DNA of 35,024 nt from Methylococcaceae bacterium UBA4132 (GTDB lineage: Bacteria > Pseudomonadota > Gammaproteobacteria > Methylococcales > Methylomonadaceae). The DNA lies in contig DFWO01000089.1 in NCBI GenBank assembly GCA_002380945.1, forward strand, positions 1-35,024, given 5' to 3'. A program made the translations under genes and the position numbers. Positions within the stretch are counted from its first letter, which is position 1. Every line of letters starts with the position of its first letter. The notes beneath the pieces were generated by a model. It was not told the origin of the DNA. It worked only from the letters and a program-made list of their open reading frames with translations, and made no database searches. Below are positions 1 to 8,625 of this stretch, piece after piece.

Positions 1-323
1 GTTGAATCAACAAACGCAATCCCCGCACTTTTACCACAACGACTCTGCATAAAAGCGGTCAATGGCTCAAAAATCTTCCTCATCAATCCAACAAAACGGT
101 TGTAACTTGGTAAGCGTGGAAACTTTTGTTACCCATAAACCAGCACATCCTTGAAATAGAACCACTTGAGAACTCGACATTAAGTGATTATCTCGCTTTC
201 ACTTCAACACTTGGCTTTATGATGCTTTTTGTCTCCATTCTGCAGTCATGTCCGATTCCATTGAGCTAGGTATTGTCCGAAAAAACTTGACTACTACATA
301 CGGTTCAAGCTAATTTTTGTCAT
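1..323 (-). mobile_element. IS982-family transposase remnant (partial)
   Basis: Read on the minus strand from an ATG at 323, one frame gives blocks typical of IS982 transposases: FFGQYLAQWNRT, then NGDKKHHKAKC, SESEIIT, LKWFYFKDVL, SYNRFVGLM and finally GKSAGIAFVDST, which carries the first catalytic Asp of the DDE domain. The frame has several stops (two near the start, others after NRT, after KAKC, after EIIT and after VYG), and sequence seems to be missing between EIIT and LKWFY. The element runs off the left edge of the window. It is a dead copy lying 8 bases beyond the end of the NuoM-like operon. Family assignment is from memory of conserved motifs. Confidence 0.8.
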
Positions 324-331
324 GTAAAAAG

Positions 332-1867
332 TTAAGGTACTAACATTTTTACGTTCGCCTCTCTACTAGGTTGTTCCATCAACCGATTCAGCCACACCTC
401 CGCTGTTTTTTGATTTATTTTCAGCACTTTATTCGGCATAAAACCCAGTATCAGAATCAATAAGGCGGGTACGCATAATAATGCCAGTTCGCGTGGGCGC
501 AGGTCTTGTACTTGTTCAACATTGATTTGTGTCACTGCGCCAAAAAAGGCACGGCGGGTAAATGACAGCATATAGGCAGCACACAATACTGCACCTGCTA
601 AGGCAGTAATGCCTAACGTGGGATGGGCGGTTAATGCGCCTATGATAATTAATAATTCGGCAGGAAATCCGCTGGTTAAAGGTGCGCCCATGCTGGCAAG
701 CATGAATAAAAAATAGAACGCGGTTAGGCGGGGCATGACTTTGGCTAAACCACCTAAATGCAGAGCTTCAGTACTGCCTAGGCGGTGTTGAATAAAGCCT
801 GCGATCAGCATCAAGGAACTAGCCACTAAGGTAAAATTTAACAGTTGAAAAATCGCACCTTGTAAACCTTGCAGGTTTAAAGACGATAGACCAATGATGA
901 CTAAACCAACGTGACTGATACTTGCATACGCTAATATACGGCGTAAATTAGTTTGTTGTGAGGCAATCAATGCACCATAGATTAACGTGATAGCCCCTAG
1001 AATACCTAACGCCCAGCTATATTGAACCGCCGCTGTTGGCGCAAGTGGCATAGCAAAACGTAATAAACCGTAAGCACCTAGTTTTAAGCCAACTAACAGT
1101 GCTGTGGTGTGCGTCGCGCTTTCCATTGCTGTTGTAGGTAGCCAAGTGTGTAATGGGACTAAGGGTGCTTTAACGGCAAAGCCTATTAGCAGTAAGAAAA
1201 ATACGATGCTTTGTAAAGAGTCAGGTAGGGGCGTTGTTAATAAAGTGGGTAAGCTGAACGATAAATCATGGGGAATGCTACCACCCATCGCTGTTGCGTG
1301 ATTTATCGCTAAAATGAGTATGGCAAATAGCAACGGTATGCCACCAAACAACATAAATAGCGTGTATTTCATCGCCGCGCCGCGCCGCTCTGGACCTATA
1401 CCCCATAAGCTGATTAAAAAGAAGATAGGTGGTAGCGTCAATTCCCAGAATAGAAAGAACAGCACCATATCCAACGCGCAAAATACGCCCATGGTAATGC
1501 CTTCCAGTGCTAATAACAGCGCGAAATGCAGGCGTGATAGTTGTTGTATTGAATTCCATGAGGCAATCATTGCCATAAGCGTGACTAAAGCTGACAAGGG
1601 CAGAAACAATACAGAAATGCCATCAATACCTAGCAGAAATTCAATGTTTAAACTGGGTATCCACTCGGTACGTTCTAATAGTTGAAAGCCGCCTTTGCTG
1701 CTTTGAAATAATGGCACCACCCATAATGCGGCAGTAAGTTCAATGCTGGCAAAAGCGAGGGCAACTTTTTTAGCTAAATCAACGTTACCGCACAAACCTG
1801 TCATTAACGCGCCTAATAAAGGCAAGAAAATCAGTAGGCTTAGTATTGGAAAATGGGGGTCATTCAT
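332..1867 (-). CDS. NuoM-like proton-channel subunit (second of two)
   Basis: This 511-residue polytopic membrane protein belongs to the antiporter-like NuoL/M/N family that moves protons in complex I and related complexes. The channel residues expected of NuoM are present: E142 in FWEL, K233 in AVKAPLVPLHTWLP, K262 in GLKLGAYG, H319 in SISHVG, and E404 in SGFPAELL, the terminal-channel glutamate. The length fits NuoM (about 500 residues). Its ATG overlaps the stop of the upstream NuoM-like gene by 8 bases, implying translational coupling. It is the last gene of an operon that has no NuoA-K genes in view, so its complex cannot be named. An IS982 remnant follows immediately, and further operon genes may have been lost there. 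Confidence 0.85.
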   Translation of the reverse strand: MNDPHFPILSLLIFLPLLGALMTGLCGNVDLAKKVALAFASIELTAALWVVPLFQSSKGGFQLLERTEWIPSLNIEFLLGIDGISVLFLPLSALVTLMAMIASWNSIQQLSRLHFALLLALEGITMGVFCALDMVLFFLFWELTLPPIFFLISLWGIGPERRGAAMKYTLFMLFGGIPLLFAILILAINHATAMGGSIPHDLSFSLPTLLTTPLPDSLQSIVFFLLLIGFAVKAPLVPLHTWLPTTAMESATHTTALLVGLKLGAYGLLRFAMPLAPTAAVQYSWALGILGAITLIYGALIASQQTNLRRILAYASISHVGLVIIGLSSLNLQGLQGAIFQLLNFTLVASSLMLIAGFIQHRLGSTEALHLGGLAKVMPRLTAFYFLFMLASMGAPLTSGFPAELLIIIGALTAHPTLGITALAGAVLCAAYMLSFTRRAFFGAVTQINVEQVQDLRPRELALLCVPALLILILGFMPNKVLKINQKTAEVWLNRLMEQPSREANVKMLVP

Positions 1868-3449
1868 TGCGGCTATCCTTGTCGTCGAGAGGAGCAGTGA
1901 TTATCTTGGGTATAGCAGTTTTATTATCTTGTTGTGAGTTGTGCATAGGGTACATTAGACTAATAGCCACTGCATCTTGGTCGATAAATTTTAACCACGG
2001 CGTAGACCAAAAACCTGAGATGATGAGCAGACCACAGATAACGAGAGTAATAATGCGTTCTTTAATGACGGAATGATGGCTACAGTGATAAGGGTGTTTG
2101 GTGCGTTTAGGTGCGGTAATAAATATTTGTTGAAAAGCACGGAGCAAGAAAGCGGCCGCTAACACGTTACCCACTAATATGGCGATAGCAATTAACCAGC
2201 CGTCTTCTTCAATTGTGCCTTCAATCAGTAAATGTGCAGCATCAAAGCCTGGTGTACCTGGCATCACCATCGTACTCAAGGCGCAGATTAAAAATAATAA
2301 AGCGATAGCGGTATTACTATCAAACAATCCACCTAAACGCGGGATAAAGGCAGTGCGGGTGCGTTCATAAATGAGACCTGCACAAAATAACATACCCGCT
2401 GTGGCTAAGCCGTACACGCTGGACAGTAATAAACTGCCTTCTAATCCTAGTTCATTAAAATTAAATACGCCGATGACTAACATACCCGTATGACTAACCA
2501 CAGCAAACGCTAATAGGCGACGGATATTGATTTGCATCAAGGCTAATAATGCCCCATAAAAGATGCTAATTAAGCCTAGCGTTAGCACAAAAGTTTCCCA
2601 TTGTTCGGCAACGCCAGGTACCATCGGCAAAATATAACGAATCAGCGCGTACACGCCTAACTTTAAACCTACTAGGAAAATTGCCGCACTGGCGACCGTG
2701 CCGTGTTCTGCTAGTAAAGGTAGCCAGCCGTGAAAAGGAAACAGTGGCATACGAATGGCAAAACCAAAAAATAACAGCACAAAAATCAACACTTCATCAT
2801 GCAAATACGCGTTGTTTTGTTTTAGGATTAGCCAGTCAAAAGACAACGGGTGTTCTGAGTCAATTAAACCAAAGGCAAGAAATAGAAAACCAGCTAAGGT
2901 CATTAGCAAGCCACCTGTCCAATACTGTAACAGACGTGCAACTACCCAACGCCGATGTTGTCCTGTCCCTGAGTGGACAGTGAGCAGAATCACAGGAATG
3001 AGTTCCAACGCACACCAAAACCAAAACTGTAATACATTGAGTGCGGCAAACGCGCCAATCAAAATAGTTTCATAGCCTAGTATGCAGGCAATAAATAGCT
3101 TATCGGTAACGTGTCGAGTAATTGAGGTATAAACCAACGCCAATAAGGTTAAAACAGCGGTTAAGGGAATAAATAAAATATTGGTACTGTCTACGCCAAC
3201 TGCATAACTCATGCCCAGAAAATGCAGATGTTCAGCTAAATGAATGCCTGAATTTTCGGAATCAAAGATGAGTAATAAATAAATACTCAACAATACATTG
3301 AGTAGCGTACCTGTATAACCAAAACGCAACGCCATCGCCGCAGAAGGTGAACGCCACACACCGACGATGGTGACTAAGGGTAACAGTGTCAATACCGAGA
3401 GCAGAGGAAAGGCAGTGACTACAGACCAGTGAGTAATATTAATATCCAT
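1860..3449 (-). CDS. NuoM-like subunit with altered channel residues
   Basis: A polytopic protein of the NuoM/NuoN antiporter-like family, about 529 residues from the chosen ATG at 3449. That start leaves 8 bases after the NuoL-like stop and has a weak TGAG upstream. A longer reading from 3485 would overlap the previous gene and adds an unlikely Cys-rich start. Conserved parts are E149 in ALELIP, H240 in FPFHGWLP, K263 in GLKLGVY and H320 in VVSHTG. Two positions depart from NuoM. The usual Lys before the PxxPxHxWLP motif is R233 (AIRMP). The C-terminal channel glutamate appears to be A405, with H406 beside it (PGFDAAHLL). It may be a modified pump, or a partner that pairs with the canonical NuoM-like protein encoded next. 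Confidence 0.82.
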   Translation of the reverse strand: MDINITHWSVVTAFPLLSVLTLLPLVTIVGVWRSPSAAMALRFGYTGTLLNVLLSIYLLLIFDSENSGIHLAEHLHFLGMSYAVGVDSTNILFIPLTAVLTLLALVYTSITRHVTDKLFIACILGYETILIGAFAALNVLQFWFWCALELIPVILLTVHSGTGQHRRWVVARLLQYWTGGLLMTLAGFLFLAFGLIDSEHPLSFDWLILKQNNAYLHDEVLIFVLLFFGFAIRMPLFPFHGWLPLLAEHGTVASAAIFLVGLKLGVYALIRYILPMVPGVAEQWETFVLTLGLISIFYGALLALMQINIRRLLAFAVVSHTGMLVIGVFNFNELGLEGSLLLSSVYGLATAGMLFCAGLIYERTRTAFIPRLGGLFDSNTAIALLFLICALSTMVMPGTPGFDAAHLLIEGTIEEDGWLIAIAILVGNVLAAAFLLRAFQQIFITAPKRTKHPYHCSHHSVIKERIITLVICGLLIISGFWSTPWLKFIDQDAVAISLMYPMHNSQQDNKTAIPKIITAPLDDKDSRNE

Positions 3450-3457
3450 CGCAGCAC

Positions 3458-5020
3458 TCAAAACGCAACAAGCAGGGTAATACAAACAAACAAGACCAGA
3501 TAGCGCGGTCTTAATATCAGGCTTTCAAATTTATTGGCAAGATGCCCTAACTCTCGACCGTAACGAATCGTACCTTTGCCGATGCCGTGTAGCACAAATC
3601 GATCTTCAAACCAATGCAGAATACTGGCTGTCCATGCTGTTAATGTGCCAGCTAAACCGCTACCCTGTGCGAATTCATCGGAATTATTGTCTAAACGCGC
3701 ACCTAGTTTAGTTTCTTCCAACTGCACTAATGATGACACGGTATGCAGCGCGGGATTAGGTACGCCCATCAAGCGATCCACAATATGATCATCAAAATAA
3801 CATAGGTCAGATGCTAAGCGGCGTATCGGTTTAACTAACGCCCAATCAGTGATTTGATCCAACCAAAAGCGTTGCAAAGAAGCCGTATAAGCCCAGCGTA
3901 ATGAGGCAGTCTTAGGCGATACAGGTTTAATAGGATTGTTATGCACGGCGTGCATTAAATTAGGTGCGGATAATAATTGATAAGCGCGTACCACTGCATG
4001 AGCGCAAAGATGCCACTTTGCCAACTGCCAAAAGCCCAAACCACATTCTAAAAACATTAAACCGAGTTGTGCTGATACAGCATAGACTAAGGAACTTTTT
4101 ACATCGGTTTGTGTTAAACCCACGATAAAGCTATACAAAGCAGTTAAAAAACCAACCACTGCCAGTATTGCCATTACAAACACACTGAGTTCAAATAGTG
4201 GACGTAACAAGCACACCAGATAAACGCCTGCATGAATCATGACCGCGCCATAAAATACCGCACTTGATGGCGTAGGTCCTTCCATTGCACGGGCTAACCA
4301 CGGCGTAAAGGGTAATTGCGCGGATTTGACAAAGGCGGCAAGTGCGAAACAAAACCCTAGTCCTGTGATTTGACTAGGTGGCAATTCGGCGAATGTCGCA
4401 TTGAGTTCAGTCCAGTTTAACGTGCCAGTCCACGCATAACTTAAACCGATAGCAATCATAAAACAGGCATCGCCAATATGGTTAGTTACTAACACTCGCG
4501 TGGCGTTACTAACTGCAATTGAACGTTGATAAGAATAAGCAATCAATAAATACGAACACAAGCCCGCAATTTCCCAGCCAACTAATGTACCAACTGCATT
4601 ACCTGATAACACCAACAGCAACATGGCAAAAGAAAATAAACTGAGGATAAAAAAGAAGCGGTGAAACCCTGCTTCTCGGTGCATATAATTAGTGGAAAAG
4701 TTAATAACAATCGCCAACAGCACAGAAAATAACGTCGCTAACTGGATATTAAAAGCTGTGGTCATAAAATTCATGCGTATCGTTAAGGTATCACTGCTTA
4801 ACCAGCGACCAACACTAAACGCGCCTGCATTCATACCCAGCATATTCGCACCCAGTAAAATCAATGCCAGTAAACAAGACAGGGTAATTGCCCAGTTAGC
4901 ACAACAGCTAGTGGTCTGTTCGTTTTCTTCACCTTCTAAGAAACCAAATAACTGACCGCCGCCAATCAGCAGGGCAGCCGCTAAAGGTGATAGGGGAATT
5001 AACAATACTAACGCATCCAT
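3458..5020 (-). CDS. NuoL-like proton-channel subunit
   Basis: This 520-residue membrane protein is related to NuoL, the DabB subunit of inorganic-carbon transporters, and Mrp antiporter subunit A. E150 lies in VGWEIAGLCSYLLI and K232 in FVKSAQLPFTPWLARAM. GPTPSSA follows at 248-254, then H263 in MIHAGVYL and K308 in TDVKSSLVYAVSAQLG. The position of the NuoL terminal-channel Lys in HAFFKAL appears as R345 (HAVVRAYQLL). After this the protein is short compared with NuoL (about 610 in E. coli). It has a hydrophilic stretch at about 360-480 and one likely final membrane helix at 505-520. The start lies 3 bases after the methyltransferase stop. There is no DabA-type gene nearby, so the partner is unknown. 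Confidence 0.85.
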   Translation of the reverse strand: MDALVLLIPLSPLAAALLIGGGQLFGFLEGEENEQTTSCCANWAITLSCLLALILLGANMLGMNAGAFSVGRWLSSDTLTIRMNFMTTAFNIQLATLFSVLLAIVINFSTNYMHREAGFHRFFFILSLFSFAMLLLVLSGNAVGTLVGWEIAGLCSYLLIAYSYQRSIAVSNATRVLVTNHIGDACFMIAIGLSYAWTGTLNWTELNATFAELPPSQITGLGFCFALAAFVKSAQLPFTPWLARAMEGPTPSSAVFYGAVMIHAGVYLVCLLRPLFELSVFVMAILAVVGFLTALYSFIVGLTQTDVKSSLVYAVSAQLGLMFLECGLGFWQLAKWHLCAHAVVRAYQLLSAPNLMHAVHNNPIKPVSPKTASLRWAYTASLQRFWLDQITDWALVKPIRRLASDLCYFDDHIVDRLMGVPNPALHTVSSLVQLEETKLGARLDNNSDEFAQGSGLAGTLTAWTASILHWFEDRFVLHGIGKGTIRYGRELGHLANKFESLILRPRYLVLFVCITLLVAF

Positions 5021-5023
5021 AAT

Positions 5024-5719
5024 CTAGCCTGTGGTTTTTCTTCGTGCCACGATAACACCGTCGCGGGTTGGATTGATAAAGGTATCAAAGTCTGGATCAT
5101 TAAAAATCAGCGCATTATGTTCGCGAATAGCTTCAGTCCAGCCTTGAAACACATCAGTAAATTCCGAAACGGCTACGCGTCCACGCCACAACACATTATC
5201 GGCAATATAAAGCCCACCTTCGCGAATACGATCTTTGGCTAACAGCCAAATTTCAGGATAATCGCCTTTATCAACATCGTTATAACAAATATCAAATAAG
5301 CCATCAGTCCCCGCAAAAATATCTTGAGCCATGCCTGCTCTAAAATCCACTCTATCCCACAAACCAGCGGCACTTAGATACTGCTCAGCTTTATCTTTGT
5401 TTAATAAATCGGCTTCACTGCATATTACTTGCCCAGTTGCACCCACGGCTTTGGCAAACCAATAGGCTGAATAGCCATAACCACTGCCAAATTCAAACAC
5501 CCGCTGAGCATTAATCATCTTCGCCATTGTTTCCAAAAATACACCGACTGACCGACCGACGATAGGAAAATTATTTTTTTCAGCCAAAGCTTCCATGTCA
5601 GTTAATATGGCATGGTCGGACTGAGTTAATAAGCCACGCATATACGCTTCAATAGCAGGATGAACAGGTTGTAATACGCTGGGATTTACAACGTTGGGGG
5701 ATTTTAATGTGTCAGTCAT
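5024..5719 (-). CDS. Class I SAM-dependent O-methyltransferase
   Basis: A soluble 231-residue enzyme resembling the caffeoyl-CoA O-methyltransferase (Methyltransf_3) group. The SAM-binding motif I is VFEFGSGYGYSA at about 74-85. SEADLL at 101-106 holds the acidic residue after strand 2, CYNDVDKGDYPE at 145-156 is the metal and substrate region, and IADNVLWRGRVA at 172-183 is the late family motif. The substrate cannot be told from sequence. It is the first gene of an operon with the NuoL-like gene 3 bases downstream and two NuoM-like genes after that. The pairing with proton-channel subunits is unexplained and may reflect shared regulation only. Confidence 0.85.
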   Translation of the reverse strand: MTDTLKSPNVVNPSVLQPVHPAIEAYMRGLLTQSDHAILTDMEALAEKNNFPIVGRSVGVFLETMAKMINAQRVFEFGSGYGYSAYWFAKAVGATGQVICSEADLLNKDKAEQYLSAAGLWDRVDFRAGMAQDIFAGTDGLFDICYNDVDKGDYPEIWLLAKDRIREGGLYIADNVLWRGRVAVSEFTDVFQGWTEAIREHNALIFNDPDFDTFINPTRDGVIVARRKTTG

Positions 5720-5762
5720 GATGGCGGTCTCGTGGCATAAAATAGTTTACATACAGACAGTC

Positions 5763-5825
5763 CACGAAAAACACGAAAGGCACGAAATAAATTTGAATAT
5801 TTTAGTGCTTGTAGTGTTTTTCGTG
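5763..5825. repeat. Palindromic repeat between yajQ and methyltransferase gene
   Basis: CACGAAAAACAC at 5763-5774 is the exact reverse complement of GTGTTTTTCGTG at 5814-5825, a 12 bp stem with a long AT-rich loop. It lies after the yajQ stop and before the methyltransferase start, both on the minus strand. It could act as a weak terminator, but the minus strand shows no clear run of T after the stem. Confidence 0.7.
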
Positions 5826-5833
5826 ACTATAAA

Positions 5834-6316
5834 TTAATCCCTAAAATTATCATACTGCAAAGGCATTTCCAGCTTTTCTTCCCGTAGCATCTGTATTACT
5901 TCTTGCAAATCGTCACGTTTTTTACCTGTCACACGCACTTTATCGCCTTGAATCGCGGCTTGTACTTTCAGCTTTTTATCTTTAATCAATTTAACGATTT
6001 TCTTGGCTAACGCTGAATCCAAACCTTGTTTTAGCGTTATTTCTTGGCGCATGAGTTTACCGCTACCTTTGGCTTCACCGACTTCCATACAGGCAATATC
6101 AATACCACGGCGGCTGAGTTTTGCACAAATAATGCTAAACATTTGTTGCAGTTGAAAGGTGGATTCGGAAATCATAATCAGCTTGTCATCGGTGAGTTCA
6201 AAGCTGGAATTTGTGCCTTTAAAATCAAAACGGGTAGTGACTTCTTTACTGGCTTGGTCAACCGCATTGTTGGCTTCGTGCATATCAAATTCAGAAATAA
6301 TATCAAATGAGGGCAT
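5834..6316 (-). CDS. yajQ: YajQ family nucleotide-binding protein
   Basis: This 160-residue protein of the YajQ (DUF520) family matches the usual length of about 160. It opens with MPSFDIISEFDMHEANNAVDQ and has the family's TRFDFKGT block near 28-35. It contains two ferredoxin-like subdomains joined by the GEAKGSGKLMRQEITLK stretch. Family members bind nucleotides, and some bind cyclic di-GMP and act with transcription regulators; the ligand in this organism is unknown. It is a single gene between cca and the methyltransferase operon, and a palindrome lies directly downstream. Confidence 0.93.
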   Translation of the reverse strand: MPSFDIISEFDMHEANNAVDQASKEVTTRFDFKGTNSSFELTDDKLIMISESTFQLQQMFSIICAKLSRRGIDIACMEVGEAKGSGKLMRQEITLKQGLDSALAKKIVKLIKDKKLKVQAAIQGDKVRVTGKKRDDLQEVIQMLREEKLEMPLQYDNFRD

Positions 6317-6386
6317 AGCAATTCGTTAAAGTTAAGTTAAAAATAGGTAGTTCTAAGCGTAGAAATATTATGTTGCAAGTTCTTGT

Positions 6387-7625
6387 TTATTCTACAACGC
6401 TAGGCTCAGCATTGATAACATCAGCCACCGCCTTAATGCGTAAGCGACGAATGGCTTTACCAATCAACGCGCCTTGTAATTCACCCGTCAATACCGTGCT
6501 TATATCGACAGCGGCAATGGCTTTAGCAGCAGCGCGTAACCGTGCAGCTTGCGGATAAGGTCTGCTTTCAAACCCTGTTCTGCCTTTGGCATCGGCTTCA
6601 CAGGCTAATAAAAATTCAGCAAACTGATTGTTTTGTTTGTGCGTTCCTAGTGTGGCTAATAAATCAGTGAGCGTACTTGCGCGTAGTTCCATCGCCTTAT
6701 GGCAATGCGTATGGTATTGCATGACGTGTGCCGCTAAGGCTTTAAAAGTGTTGGGTACGCGCAATCGAGTACAGAGTTGTTGTAAGACAGGTAAGCCTTT
6801 GCTTTCATGACCACGATGATGCGGTAAATCCTCTTTAGGTGATAATGCTTTGCCTAAATCATGCACCAATGCGGCAAACCGTACTTCGGGTTTATCAGAT
6901 AACAGTGCGGCTTGTTCCAACACCATTAAACTGTGAACACCTGTATCAATTTCAGGATGGTATTGTGCAGGTTGCGGCACGCCAAACAAGGCATCAATTT
7001 CAGGAAAAATTTTCGCCAACGCGCCACAGTCTTTTAGTGCATAAAAAAACGCGCTTGGGTTGGGTTCGTTCAGTGCTTTCACTAATTCAGCCCATACCCG
7101 TTCAGGCACTAAATAATCTACTTCACCCGCTGTGACCATCGACATTAATAACAGTTTGGTTTCTTTAGCCAGCGTAAAACCAAGGTGTGCATAACGCGCT
7201 GCAAAGCGAGCAAGCCGCAACAAACGAACTGGGTCTTCAGTAAACGCAGGCGAGACGTGGCGAAAAATCCGCCGCTCTAAATCTTGTTGTCCATTATAAG
7301 GATCAATAATGTCACCTTCGGGAGTCATTGCCATTGCGTTAATGGTTAAATCGCGGCGGATTAAATCTTGTTCTAAGGTGACATCGGGGTCAGCATGGAC
7401 GGCAAAACCTGTATAGCCGTGACTGGTTTTGCGTTCCGTTCTAGCGAGTGCATATTCATCATGGGTATCAGGGTGCAAGAACACAGGAAAATCTTTGCCG
7501 ACAGGTTTAAAACCTTGTTTTAACATAGATTCAGGGGTTTCGCCGACCACCACCCAATCCCGTTCTGATATGGGTCTATTCAGTAAGGTATCGCGTACTG
7601 CACCACCCACAAGGTATATTTTCAT
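6387..7625 (-). CDS. cca: Multifunctional CCA tRNA nucleotidyltransferase
   Basis: Adds or repairs the 3' CCA end of tRNAs using CTP and ATP. The 412 residues equal the E. coli enzyme in length. The nucleotidyltransferase domain starts with YLVGGAVRD and the SERDWVVVG strand, where E21 stands in place of E. coli D21 and D23 is kept. RRDLTINAMA and HVSPAFTEDPVRLLRLARF follow. The C-terminal half carries an HD domain (VRFAALVHDLGKAL), which in this class confers phosphatase and phosphodiesterase activity. The ATG at 7625 matches the family N terminus MKIYLVGGAVRD. It is divergent from the TauE-type gene. Confidence 0.96.
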   Translation of the reverse strand: MKIYLVGGAVRDTLLNRPISERDWVVVGETPESMLKQGFKPVGKDFPVFLHPDTHDEYALARTERKTSHGYTGFAVHADPDVTLEQDLIRRDLTINAMAMTPEGDIIDPYNGQQDLERRIFRHVSPAFTEDPVRLLRLARFAARYAHLGFTLAKETKLLLMSMVTAGEVDYLVPERVWAELVKALNEPNPSAFFYALKDCGALAKIFPEIDALFGVPQPAQYHPEIDTGVHSLMVLEQAALLSDKPEVRFAALVHDLGKALSPKEDLPHHRGHESKGLPVLQQLCTRLRVPNTFKALAAHVMQYHTHCHKAMELRASTLTDLLATLGTHKQNNQFAEFLLACEADAKGRTGFESRPYPQAARLRAAAKAIAAVDISTVLTGELQGALIGKAIRRLRIKAVADVINAEPSVVE

Positions 7626-7734
7626 TGCTGACTACTCGCTATCCATCTATTAAGGTAAGAATATCATAATCACTCGTAAAAAACGGCATAATGTCCGATG
7701 TATGCTTTCAATAAGAGAGCAGCTATTTTTGTAA

Positions 7735-7740
7735 AAGGAG
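7735..7740 (+). promoter_or_regulatory. Ribosome binding site of the TauE-type gene
   Basis: AAGGAG ends 4 bases before the ATG at 7745. It is one of the few strong Shine-Dalgarno matches in the window and supports that start. Confidence 0.75.
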
Positions 7741-7744
7741 TGTT

Positions 7745-8533
7745 ATGGATATTTTTTTGGCGAGTGTACTGCTAGGCATGGTGACAGGTGTATTAGCTGG
7801 TTTGTTTGGAATTGGCGGCGGTTTGGTGATTGTACCTGTGTTAGTCATCTTGTTTTCAGCGCATCATTTTCCTGCTGAGTTAGTGATGATTATGGCAGTG
7901 GCAAGCTCATTAGCGACCATTATTTTTACGGCAATTTCCTCTGTTATCGCGCATCATCGCTTAGGTTCGATGTTATGGGCTAAGGTATTTAGCTTAAGTC
8001 CAGCCATCATGCTAGGCGCGGCATTAGGCGCGGTATTAGCAAAACAAATTAGTGCCGATACGTTGCGCCTAATCTTGGTGGTGTTTTTAGTATATGTTGG
8101 CATACAAATGGCGTTGCAAATTAAGTCGAAAGCGGGGAATGCTAAGCAGTCGAAATTTTTAGACGCGTTGGTAGGCGTTATCATTGGCTTATTATCTGCT
8201 ATTGTTGGCATTGGCGGCGGCACCTTGACAGTGCCTTATTTGGTGCATGGACAACAGACCATGCGGCAGGCGGTGGCAATAGCCAGCGCGTGTGGTTTAC
8301 CAATAGCCATTGTCGGTACAATAAGTTACATCTTATTAGGCTGGCATGATTCACGTTTGCCTGAATGGTGCTTAGGTTATGTCTATCTGCCCGCTTTTTT
8401 GGGGACTGCGTTAAGTAGTATGTTGACTGCGCCTTTAGGTGCAAAACTCGCTCATAAACTCCCAGCCGCTACATTAAAACGCTATTTTTCCGTACTGTTG
8501 TTTATCATGGCGGCTAAATTACTGTGGCATTGA
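7745..8533 (+). CDS. TauE/SafE family membrane transporter
   Basis: A 262-residue membrane protein of the TauE/SafE (DUF81) family, whose members are proposed exporters of sulfite, sulfoacetate and other small anions. The fold is two repeated halves of about four helices. The half-repeats show as GLFGIGGGLVIVPVL near residues 20-34 and a matching IVGIGGGTLTVPYLV near 155-170. The ATG has a strong ribosome binding site. It is divergent from cca and upstream of dapF, with no metabolic neighbour that would name the substrate. A role in sulfur metabolism is possible but only inferred. Confidence 0.88.
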   Translation: MDIFLASVLLGMVTGVLAGLFGIGGGLVIVPVLVILFSAHHFPAELVMIMAVASSLATIIFTAISSVIAHHRLGSMLWAKVFSLSPAIMLGAALGAVLAKQISADTLRLILVVFLVYVGIQMALQIKSKAGNAKQSKFLDALVGVIIGLLSAIVGIGGGTLTVPYLVHGQQTMRQAVAIASACGLPIAIVGTISYILLGWHDSRLPEWCLGYVYLPAFLGTALSSMLTAPLGAKLAHKLPAATLKRYFSVLLFIMAAKLLWH

Positions 8534-8625
8534 TTTTAATGACTGCCTGTTATGTTCAAATCTAAACAACTTCATTATTTATGCTACGCTACTTATCTAC
8601 TGACTAAGCTACTTTTCAACACAGC

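Noticed and set aside
6387..7625. E21 in Cca in place of catalytic D21 of E. coli.
   Set aside because: A conservative change; I believe other Gammaproteobacteria also have ERDW, so I do not count it as unusual.
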